Assembly: GCA_015067375.1 (NCBI GenBank) | Contig: SVMQ01000106.1 | Coordinates: forward strand, 1-7,379 | DNA length: 7,379 nucleotides | DNA from: Oscillospiraceae bacterium | Lineage (GTDB): Bacteria; Bacillota; Clostridia; Oscillospirales; Ruminococcaceae | Direction: 5' to 3' | Part shown: piece by piece, positions 1-5,489 of the stretch | Numbering within the stretch: the first letter of the stretch is position 1 | Layout: each line of letters begins with the position of its first letter | Position numbers and translations under genes: made by a program | Notes under the pieces: generated by a model | Database searches by the model: none | Seen by the model: only the letters and a program-made list of their open reading frames with translations | What the model was told of the DNA's origin: nothing

Positions 1-1303
1 TATCTTTTAAATTATATATGCACAGTGCCAGCATTGCCGCTCCGAACACCCTGTAAGCTGCACACAGCCTGCTGCCGCTGAACAGTTTTTTCAGCTTTTC
101 GCGCACTGCCTTGCAGCAAAGGCACATGACCGCGAAAGTGGCAAAGAACACTGCCATCATATAAATGAGCAGCAGCAAAGTGCGCTCACCGCCACATTTT
201 TCTACCAGCTCTCCAAATACTCTTGTGAATGGGTTGATCGTGTTTTTAGCAACATAAGGCGGCGAGGTGAATATCATCATCGTAAAGCCGACGATAAAGC
301 CTGCCGAATATATCAGCGCAGCGGCTATGTATTCCTTTTTGTCCGTGCGCAGGTATAGCGCGATATAGATCAGCATATACAGCGGCAGCGACGTATACAC
401 GGTTATATGAAAGAACGCGAATGTCACAAGCGGCACCGCTGACAGCATGATATACAGCCTATCATTATGCAGCGCCAGATACATAAACATGATCACGATG
501 TATGCAAGAAACAGCTCAGTCAGGGATGATTTTGCTACCCATATCACTATCGGAGAAAATGTCAGCAGCGACATTGCAATAGCTGTTGACACCGTGTCCA
601 GTTTCAGCTCCTCGCATAGATATAATGCCGTTATGATAAGTCCCAGAAAGAACAGCGAATTGACACCCAGCATATTCTGCATACCAAACATATTTCCCCA
701 CAGCGCAAGTATCGCGGGATAGGTTGGTATGCCGTGAAAAAAGCCGCTGACACCATTTGGCTTTTCTTCCTCTGACAAGGTGGGAAGGGTGCTTACATAT
801 TCGTCATATCCGAGTATACCATAGACGTAACTGCGGTATTCCTCCTGCTGCTGCGGCGAAAGAGTGTCGTACTCCCCGAAGGTCTTTAAGCACTGAGGAG
901 AGCTGTACATGATATCTATCGCGCGCACCTGATATACGCCCTGATCCTGAGCCATTCCGTAATATCCGAATTTCCCGAATGACAGTATCAGTGCCGCGAA
1001 TATAAAAAACAGTCCCAAGCGACTTACAGAAAGGCGCATCCCGCGAAACGGCGCTTTACGCTTTTTTATCCACAGCACCGAAAGTCCTGCAGCATCAACG
1101 CCAACAATTATTAAAAGCGACGCTGTAACGCTGAACACATCAAACAGAAACAGCATACCGCCGATGATGATATATTCCGCAAAAAAGCCGAATACTCCTG
1201 CAGCTGCTGCGGCAAGGATACGTTTTTCCTTATAGCTGACGATCGCTGTCAACGCACATATACCCAGTGCAAACAGGCTCATATAACACAATGATACAGC
1301 CAT
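1..1303 (-). CDS. Polytopic membrane protein, GT-C glycosyltransferase-like (3' end outside window)
   Basis: An open frame of 434 codons starts at the ATG at 1303 and runs off the left edge without a stop. GGAGGAA (1309-1315) lies 5 nt upstream of the ATG, so the start is well supported. The translation is highly hydrophobic, with about 10-13 predicted membrane segments (for example near residues 4-22, 32-55, 58-78, 96-112, 213-230, 237-256, 262-278, 284-318, 325-345, 375-396). An exposed stretch at about 113-190 contains QDQGVY (D120), where GT-C enzymes carry their catalytic acidic residue in the first outer loop. HGIPTYP (190-196) and a WVAKSSLTEL segment (255-264) also recall lipid-phosphosugar-dependent GT-C transferases. 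Such enzymes move sugars from polyprenyl-phosphate donors to surface glycans or proteins. The family call rests on motif resemblance; donor and acceptor are unknown. It lies 74 bp downstream of the EAL gene with no terminator between them, so co-transcription is likely. Confidence 0.75.
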   Translation of the reverse strand, partial: MAVSLCYMSLFALGICALTAIVSYKEKRILAAAAAGVFGFFAEYIIIGGMLFLFDVFSVTASLLIIVGVDAAGLSVLWIKKRKAPFRGMRLSVSRLGLFFIFAALILSFGKFGYYGMAQDQGVYQVRAIDIMYSSPQCLKTFGEYDTLSPQQQEEYRSYVYGILGYDEYVSTLPTLSEEEKPNGVSGFFHGIPTYPAILALWGNMFGMQNMLGVNSLFFLGLIITALYLCEELKLDTVSTAIAMSLLTFSPIVIWVAKSSLTELFLAYIVIMFMYLALHNDRLYIMLSAVPLVTFAFFHITVYTSLPLYMLIYIALYLRTDKKEYIAAALIYSAGFIVGFTMMIFTSPPYVAKNTINPFTRVFGELVEKCGGERTLLLLIYMMAVFFATFAVMCLCCKAVREKLKKLFSGSRLCAAYRVFGAAMLALCIYNLKD

Positions 1304-1308
1304 GACAG

Positions 1309-1315
1309 TTCCTCC
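1309..1315 (-). promoter_or_regulatory. Ribosome binding site of the GT-C-like gene
   Basis: GGAGGAA on the minus strand, followed by CTGTC and then ATG at 1303. It fixes the start of the left-edge membrane protein gene. No convincing promoter was found in the 74 bp between this gene and the EAL gene upstream. Confidence 0.8.
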
Positions 1316-1377
1316 GCAAGCATGATATAGCAGTATCTATACAAATTCATTTTGCCGTTACATACCCCTGTTGTGGT

Positions 1378-3267
1378 TTAACGAGCGCTCAGCTGTTCAG
1401 CGGCAGTATGTTTTCTTATAAACTCCATGAACTCAGGCATGGGCAACGGACGCGAGTAATAATATCCCTGAATATAGTCGATCTGTGCGTCCGCCATTGC
1501 GTCGATCTCGGTTTTTGTTTCGATACCCTCAGCAACCAGCTTGAGATCCATTCCGTGAGCCATTCCTACAACGGCGTGTACCACCTGCTTTGCTTTGTCA
1601 GAGTTGAAAAACGCCTTGCTCATATCGTAATCCAGCTTGATTATAGAAACAGGCATCTCCACGACATACATGAGGTTGGATTCTCCCTTGCCGAAGTCGT
1701 CCAGTGAGAATGTAAAGCCATATTCTATCAGCCTGTTCATATTGTGCAAAAGTATATTGCGCGCAGTGACAGACGCCGTTTCCGTTATTTCAAGATTGAT
1801 AAGCTGCGGCGCTATGCCGTGCTTTTCGGTAAGCTCTATCAGTCTGTCAGCAAGATCCGCCCTTTCAAACTGCACTACCGAAAGGTTTATCTCTACATAA
1901 TGTATTCCCGATTCTGCCACGACAGGCTCTTTCAGAAAGATGCACACCTTTTCAAATATCCTGTCACCAAGCTCTACTATCAGACCGCTTTCCTCTGCAA
2001 CAGGAATGAATACTCCCGGAGAAAGCATACTGCCGTCCCTCTGACGTATCCTTACCAGAGCCTCCGCGGATGTAAAGCGACGCTCAATATTGCTGAAAAT
2101 GGGCTGCAAAAAAACCTCTACCCTATCCTCGTCAAGCGCTGCTGTTATCTCCTGCTGCACAAGCTTCTTTTCCCTGTACTTATTTATCAGCTGCTCGTCG
2201 GCGACGATTATCGTACCGTCAGAATATCTATCGGATATGTAGCCGAGAAAGCTCATAAGCTCCTCAGGAGTTGAAAAGTCCTGTCCTTTGGGGACTATCA
2301 CAGACGCAAGCTTCTTTAATGGGATATCCTTTTTGGTCAATAGTTTTACAGACTGCTCTGCCAAGTCTTTAAGCCCGACAGCATTATCGCTGATAACGGT
2401 TATGTCCGAATCGACATTGCGGAATACATACACTTCCTTTTGCTTCGCAATAAGACTAACAAGCTCCAGTAATATCTCATCGGAGCGCGAACCAAGCTTT
2501 TCATCCAGCACATCAGAAAGGTATAGCTTCATTATCGAAAAATCTGTCTTTCTGCTGTATATACGTCTTAGATACTCTCCCAGTGCGTAGGAATTGAAGC
2601 AGCCAAGCTTTCTGTCCAGATTTGCCTCGGGGTTTTCCATGATAACAAAAAGAATAAGGATACCTACCGCCGTTGCAAAGCCCACAAGCAACAGGTTATT
2701 GAACAAAAACTGTATTCCCGCTGCTGCCAGCCAGATGCACATCCACAGGATAACGGCAAAGCTGCGGCGCCTGCTCAGCTTTTTGTTGAAGATACACAGC
2801 AGCAATATAGCAAGGATGTAGAATACTGCGAAGAAATACACCAACAAAACTGACGGGCCGTATGTATAGGACGTGCTGTCATCAACGAATATATTGATCG
2901 GCAATGAGAATACCAGCAGGCTCTGCACTCCAGCAATGATATACAGCAAGCCTGTACGCTTCCGATGTATCTCCTCGGAATACACATCGGTCAGCACATA
3001 CGCCAGCGCAAAGACGGATTCCCATACAAGCGAGATGATATACAGCTTGCACACCAGCTTGACCACCAACAGCGGCAGGCTGTCCATATTTGCGATAAAA
3101 ATAAGCGAGAATATATCAAGCATCAGATTTATCATCGAAATATACATTGCTCTTATAAATACCTGCTCTGTGTATAATTTCAGAGTCTTATGCGATCTAT
3201 AGAAGATAAAAAGCATAAACAGGATTATCATTCCATAGGTCTGTATCTGTATATTCACGCGTTCCAC
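1378..3267 (-). CDS. Membrane-bound c-di-GMP phosphodiesterase: 7TM, degenerate GGDEF, EAL
   Basis: 629 aa from the GTG at 3267, or 626 aa from the better-placed GTG at 3258. Residues 1-210 form about seven membrane segments. Residues about 211-365 follow the position and start pattern of a GGDEF domain (NLDRKLGCFNSYAL), but the signature site reads NVDSD (284-288), so cyclase activity is not expected. Residues about 370-620 are a full EAL domain. The expected catalytic set is present: E402 (EALVR), N461, E493 (EITET), D523-D524 (DDFG), K544, E580 (AEGIE) and Q600 (QGYYYS). In the EAL family these bind two metals and hydrolyse c-di-GMP to pGpG. The enzyme should face the cytoplasm and lower c-di-GMP in response to a signal sensed by the membrane part; the signal is unknown. 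A promoter is visible at 3373-3401 and the GT-C-like gene follows 74 bp downstream. Confidence 0.93.
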   Translation of the reverse strand: MERVNIQIQTYGMIILFMLFIFYRSHKTLKLYTEQVFIRAMYISMINLMLDIFSLIFIANMDSLPLLVVKLVCKLYIISLVWESVFALAYVLTDVYSEEIHRKRTGLLYIIAGVQSLLVFSLPINIFVDDSTSYTYGPSVLLVYFFAVFYILAILLLCIFNKKLSRRRSFAVILWMCIWLAAAGIQFLFNNLLLVGFATAVGILILFVIMENPEANLDRKLGCFNSYALGEYLRRIYSRKTDFSIMKLYLSDVLDEKLGSRSDEILLELVSLIAKQKEVYVFRNVDSDITVISDNAVGLKDLAEQSVKLLTKKDIPLKKLASVIVPKGQDFSTPEELMSFLGYISDRYSDGTIIVADEQLINKYREKKLVQQEITAALDEDRVEVFLQPIFSNIERRFTSAEALVRIRQRDGSMLSPGVFIPVAEESGLIVELGDRIFEKVCIFLKEPVVAESGIHYVEINLSVVQFERADLADRLIELTEKHGIAPQLINLEITETASVTARNILLHNMNRLIEYGFTFSLDDFGKGESNLMYVVEMPVSIIKLDYDMSKAFFNSDKAKQVVHAVVGMAHGMDLKLVAEGIETKTEIDAMADAQIDYIQGYYYSRPLPMPEFMEFIRKHTAAEQLSAR

Positions 3268-3272
3268 CCCTT
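3259..3272 (-). promoter_or_regulatory. Ribosome binding site that favours GTG 3258 as the EAL gene start
   Basis: The minus strand reads AAGGGGTGG (3272-3264), then AACGC, then GTG at 3258. The purine-rich site overlaps the upstream in-frame GTG at 3267, which leaves that codon only about one base from the GGGG core. The downstream GTG (codon 4 of the longer frame) has normal 5-nt spacing, so the protein probably starts VNIQIQT rather than VERVNIQ. No in-frame ATG lies close to the site. The difference is three residues and does not affect the domains. Confidence 0.65.
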
Positions 3273-3283
3273 TTCAAATCTTT

Positions 3284-3382
3284 TTATGCATCACACTGAA
3301 CACTGCGGAAGCTCATGTCGCACCGCTTTTCAAACAGCTCGATCTCATCGAAAAAGCCATATTGATACTGTAATTATAGCAT
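3284..3382 (-). pseudogene. Interrupted small reading frame in the EAL gene leader
   Basis: On the minus strand GGAAAGGAG (3395-3387) sits 4 nt before an ATG (3382-3380). The frame hits a TAA after two codons (3376-3374), then stays open for 29 codons (LQYQYGFFDEIELF, ending SVQCDA) to a TAA at 3286-3284. Third-base usage looks coding-like. It could be a small gene broken by one stop codon, or a chance open stretch. Against a functional gene, the best promoter's -10 (3378-3373) overlaps the ATG and the early stop, so its transcripts would start downstream of this ribosome site. I recognise no homologue. A second overlapping 15-codon ATG frame (MAFSMRSS...) also exists here. Confidence 0.25.
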
Positions 3383-3401
3383 AAAACTCCTTTCCTGTCT
3401 A
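3373..3401 (-). promoter_or_regulatory. Sigma-A-type promoter of the EAL gene
   Basis: On the minus strand there is TAGACA (3401-3396), a 17-bp spacer, and TATAAT (3378-3373). TGC directly before the -10 makes an extended -10. This is a 5/6 and 6/6 match at ideal spacing, the best promoter in the window. Transcription should start near 3366 and give a leader of about 100 nt before GTG 3258. The downstream GT-C-like gene is probably read from the same promoter. Confidence 0.75.
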
Positions 3402-3445
3402 CACTCACCGCTCATAAAATGTTTTCATCCGATATCTAAATTTAC

Positions 3446-3465
3446 GTGCACTATAAATAATGCAC
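3446..3465. repeat. Short inverted repeat upstream of the EAL promoter
   Basis: GTGCA (3446-3450) and TGCAC (3461-3465) are separated by the AT-rich 10 bp CTATAAATAA. The centre lies about 55 bp upstream of the -35 box at 3396-3401. The size and AT-rich core fit a dimeric regulator site, but the arms are only 5 bp and chance is possible. Confidence 0.3.
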
Positions 3466-3487
3466 CGACGAGCTATGAAACAGCTAA

Positions 3488-3522
3488 AAAAATGCCGAGC
3501 GCCATGAGCGTTCAGCATTTTT
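3488..3522 (-). terminator. Intrinsic terminator of the AraC gene
   Basis: AAAAATGC (3488-3495) pairs with GCATTTTT (3515-3522). The stem continues inward after one C/A mismatch through GA/TC, a G-T wobble and CGC/GCG, closing on loop CATGA (3503-3507). On the minus strand the hairpin is followed by a run of seven T, so it ends transcription coming from the AraC gene. The A/T arms make it partly usable from the plus strand as well. It insulates the AraC gene from the EAL gene. Confidence 0.82.
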
Positions 3523-3601
3523 CTGTTACATATCATTTTTCTGCATCACGATGAGCGTTTGCGCCTGAAATCGCGACCTGCACATATAACAAAGGATAAC
3601 A

Positions 3602-4345
3602 CTACAAGGTATCAGGCTTTCGCGTGCGGAAAAACTGCTCGCGATAATTCTTGGGTGTATATCCTGTATGCTTTCTGAACACCTGAATGAAATGGCTCTC
3701 TGAACTGAAACACAGGTAATCCGATATCTCAAGACAAGTGTATTCCGAAAACTTCAGCATATTTTCCGCTGCCTCTATGCGCTTTTTGGTTATATATGCT
3801 GATACCGTAAGTCCTACTTCCCTATGAAACAGCTTCGACAGATATGCAGGACTGAGCGAGGTTATCTCAGCAAGCCTATCCAGCGTTATTCTCGTATGCA
3901 GGTTATCGTAGATGTGATCAAGGCAAACCGTGATCGCTCTGGGATAGCGATTCTGCTTGCGGATGATCTGCATACGCTGCGCATAGTCATCCACGACCTC
4001 ACGATGCAGCATATTTATCTCTTCCTCAGTACGGCATTTGTCGATACTGCGTATGTAGATATCGCTGAGGTTGTATGCTGCCTCCATCTCCATGCCGCCC
4101 TCGATACAATACCTCGTCACAAATGCGACGGTTATTATAAGGTGATATTTCAGATTGCGCACGCTGTCGTCGCTCAGCTTACCCATATCCTCACAGTTGA
4201 ACGGCTTGAAAAGGCGCTTCGCCTCCTCGGGCTTTCCGTCCTTTATGCTCTGAAAGAATGCCATCTCACGCTCATAGGACAGGTGCGAAACATTGTATTC
4301 CCTGTTAAGGAACTCCACATGTGAAAGCTTTTTCTGTATATCCAT
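3602..4345 (-). CDS. AraC-family transcriptional regulator
   Basis: 247 aa, cytoplasmic. Residues about 1-135 are an all-helical-looking sensor region with a pattern common in clostridial AraC proteins: AFFQSIKDG (29-37), GKLSDDSVRNLKYHLII (55-71), TRYCIEGGM (77-85), AYNLSDIYI (90-98). It is not the cupin fold of classical AraC. Residues about 138-240 are the DNA-binding domain. The first helix-turn-helix is ITLDRLAEITSLSPAYLSKLF (153-173) and the second runs over 203-226, ending FRKHTGYTP, the usual AraC closing motif. GAGGTG (4356-4351) lies 5 nt before ATG 4345. The gene is 98 bp downstream of the GH16 lichenase on the same strand, with its own promoter in that gap and no terminator before it. 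By position it is a good candidate to control the beta-glucanase genes and possibly itself; the effector is unknown. Confidence 0.92.
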   Translation of the reverse strand: MDIQKKLSHVEFLNREYNVSHLSYEREMAFFQSIKDGKPEEAKRLFKPFNCEDMGKLSDDSVRNLKYHLIITVAFVTRYCIEGGMEMEAAYNLSDIYIRSIDKCRTEEEINMLHREVVDDYAQRMQIIRKQNRYPRAITVCLDHIYDNLHTRITLDRLAEITSLSPAYLSKLFHREVGLTVSAYITKKRIEAAENMLKFSEYTCLEISDYLCFSSESHFIQVFRKHTGYTPKNYREQFFRTRKPDTL

Positions 4346-4363
4346 ACCATCACCTCATCAGCT

Positions 4364-4392
4364 ATTGTACTACATATCAGATGCAAAAGCAA
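4364..4392 (-). promoter_or_regulatory. Probable promoter of the AraC gene
   Basis: On the minus strand there is TTGCTT (4392-4387), a 17-bp spacer, and TACAAT (4369-4364). The -10 is 5/6 and the -35 about 3/6, which suits a promoter that needs an activator. The start of transcription would be near 4357, leaving only about 12 nt before ATG 4345, just enough to include GAGGTG. Three ATCAG words (from 4357, 4376 and 4394) lie across it at 18-19 bp steps. Confidence 0.5.
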
Positions 4393-4443
4393 CATCAGAC
4401 CAAGGTTTTATTTATATTTTCTAATTAATTTTAAGATGACATA

Positions 4444-5277
4444 TTATTCAAACGGAGTAAATCTCACCCACTCATATTCAGCCGTAAGCGGCACGTTTGC
4501 ATCATTGAAAGCATTCAGCCAGCCATCCACGCCCTCGCCGCACCATGCGTTCATCATGATCTTGCTTTCGGTCACAGGGAGATTTTCTGTTGCTCTGTAC
4601 ACCTCCGCGCCGTCAACGTACCAGATTATCTTGTCCTCATACCACTCGAACGCATAGGTATGGAAATCCTCCGTCGCATCAAAGCCCAGCTCGTGGATAT
4701 GCTCGTGGCCGCCCTGACTGTTCGTGAAATAGTTGAACTGAACTATCGTGGTGTCCTTGCCGAGAAACTCAATGTCTATCTCGTCCCAAGGGTTGTTGTC
4801 GGTCGGACCTGTGTAAGTAAAGAAAGAGGATACAACGCCGTCGTTTTTAATGGGCTTCATGCGCACCTCATACCTGCCGTGACCGTAGAACTCTCTGCTG
4901 CGGAACTCGCCTCCCGCATAAGGTATGTCCGCTGATGGCGTCAGATCATTGTCGATAATGAGCTGCATCCTGCCATCATTGAATGTTACGTTACGCCTGC
5001 GCCATGTAACATTGAACATACTTCCATTCGTCCAGCCGTCAGCGCACTCCCAGCCCTCGGGCATACCACTAGTGAACTCCGCATAGGCGTGTCCCTCAGG
5101 GATAGCTTCCACAGGCGGTGCGACCTCAGCGGCTTTGTCGGTCACTGCCTCGGAAGCAGCTTCTGTAGTAGATATAGCTGACTGCTGCTCGGCAGCTGAA
5201 GTATCCCCGCCTTTTGAACAGCCTGTGAGAAGCGCTGCTGCTAATAATAATGGTAATATCCTGCTCAACTGTTTCAT
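4444..5277 (-). CDS. Lipoprotein GH16 lichenase (beta-1,3-1,4-glucanase)
   Basis: 277 aa from the ATG at 5277. An in-frame ATG at 5292 is less likely because GGAGGAAGG (5290-5282) lies between the two and is correctly placed for the later one. The start MKQLSRILPLLLAAALLTGC is a lipoprotein signal with lipobox LTGC (lipidated Cys20). A Ser/Ala/Thr/Glu-rich linker runs to about residue 63. The rest is a GH16 domain very like Bacillus lichenase: WDEIDIEFLGKD carries the EIDIE site (nucleophile E166, D168, acid/base E170), followed by VQFNYFTN, FHTYAFEW, IIWYVDG and IMMNAWCGEGVDGWL. Family enzymes cut beta-1,4 bonds next to beta-1,3 bonds in barley-type mixed-linkage glucan and lichenan. The lipid anchor places it on the outer face of the membrane. 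It is divergent from the GH5 gene and upstream of the AraC gene. No hairpin terminator follows it, so read-through into the AraC gene is possible. Confidence 0.95.
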   Translation of the reverse strand: MKQLSRILPLLLAAALLTGCSKGGDTSAAEQQSAISTTEAASEAVTDKAAEVAPPVEAIPEGHAYAEFTSGMPEGWECADGWTNGSMFNVTWRRRNVTFNDGRMQLIIDNDLTPSADIPYAGGEFRSREFYGHGRYEVRMKPIKNDGVVSSFFTYTGPTDNNPWDEIDIEFLGKDTTIVQFNYFTNSQGGHEHIHELGFDATEDFHTYAFEWYEDKIIWYVDGAEVYRATENLPVTESKIMMNAWCGEGVDGWLNAFNDANVPLTAEYEWVRFTPFE

Positions 5278-5290
5278 ATATCCTTCCTCC
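5278..5290 (-). promoter_or_regulatory. Ribosome binding site that sets the lichenase start at 5277
   Basis: The minus strand reads GGAGGAAGG, then ATAT, then ATG at 5277. The upstream in-frame ATG (5292) immediately precedes this site, so using it would translate the ribosome site itself as MEEGY and add acidic residues in front of an ideal signal peptide. The later ATG gives the normal basic n-region (MKQLSR). Confidence 0.85.
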
Positions 5291-5308
5291 ATATAGTTTG
5301 TTGATATT

Positions 5309-5336
5309 ATTTTATCATTAATATCAGTTTTGTAAT
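5309..5336 (-). promoter_or_regulatory. Probable promoter of the lichenase gene
   Basis: On the minus strand there is ATTACA (5336-5331), a 16-bp spacer, and TAAAAT (5314-5309), preceded by TGA (extended -10). The matches are 4/6 and 5/6. Start of transcription would be near 5302, about 25 nt before the ATG at 5277. One copy of the 16-bp direct repeat (5311-5326) overlaps the -10 and spacer; the other (5345-5360) lies just upstream of the -35. Confidence 0.5.
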
Positions 5337-5360
5337 GTCACTAATTTATCATAAATATCA
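5311..5360. repeat. Pair of 16-bp direct repeats in the GH16/GH5 divergent spacer
   Basis: TTTATCATTAATATCA (5311-5326) and TTTATCATAAATATCA (5345-5360) match at 15 of 16 positions and are 34 bp apart. The second contains the near-palindrome TTTAT-C-ATAAA (5345-5355). The first overlaps an inverted repeat TGATATT (5302-5308) / AATATCA (5320-5326). Their location over the lichenase promoter suggests operator sites for a repressor or an AraC-type activator. The spacer is AT-rich, which raises the chance of accidental matches, but 15 of 16 is still notable. Confidence 0.6.
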
Positions 5361-5399
5361 AAAATTTACTCATAAACAATATCGCAATGCAACAATATT

Positions 5400-5429
5400 A
5401 TAACACAAACAGCATTATAATGATACAAT
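5400..5429 (+). promoter_or_regulatory. Probable promoter of the GH5 gene
   Basis: ATAACA (5400-5405), an 18-bp spacer and TACAAT (5424-5429) with TGA directly before it (extended -10). Start of transcription would be near 5436, a leader of about 54 nt. An alternative -10, TATAAT at 5416-5421, lacks a convincing -35. Which of the two is used cannot be settled from sequence. Confidence 0.45.
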
Positions 5430-5472
5430 CAATTCACAAAAAGTGCTAAGATAACATCATAAACTAAACAAC

Positions 5473-5480
5473 AGAAAGGA
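5473..5480 (+). promoter_or_regulatory. Ribosome binding site of the GH5 gene
   Basis: AGAAAGGA lies 9 nt before ATG 5490, at the long end of normal spacing. An earlier ATG at 5480 overlaps the site and is in another frame, so 5490 is the only reasonable start. Confidence 0.65.
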
Positions 5481-5489
5481 TGTATCAAT

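Larger units (their letters stand above)
3268..3601. other. Non-coding interval between the EAL and AraC genes
   Basis: This 334-bp stretch has no intact gene. From high to low coordinate, the direction of transcription, it holds the AraC terminator (3488-3522), an inverted repeat (3446-3450 with 3461-3465), a promoter for the EAL gene (3373-3401) and a leader of about 100 nt. That leader contains an interrupted short reading frame (3284-3382). I see no match to a c-di-GMP riboswitch (GEMM) core and no tRNA. About 80 bp between the AraC stop and its terminator (3523-3601) show nothing recognisable. Confidence 0.7.

Noticed and set aside
1744..2274. 176-codon plus-strand frame
   Set aside because: It lies wholly antisense to the EAL gene, whose catalytic motifs are intact there; no ribosome site and no recognisable protein features.
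3268..3370. c-di-GMP riboswitch in the EAL gene leader
   Set aside because: An obvious idea for this gene, but I see neither the conserved GEMM core words nor the two-helix layout in the 100-nt leader.
3504..3559. Repeat ATGAGCGTT at 3504-3512 and 3551-3559
   Set aside because: Only 9 bp, one copy inside the terminator stem; likely chance.
3824..4324. 166-codon plus-strand frame
   Set aside because: Antisense shadow of the AraC gene; composition reflects the complementary helix-turn-helix coding strand.
4400..4443. Terminator after the lichenase gene
   Set aside because: The stretch is AT-rich but has no GC stem or T run; CCAAGG at 4400-4405 is a bare palindrome without a loop.
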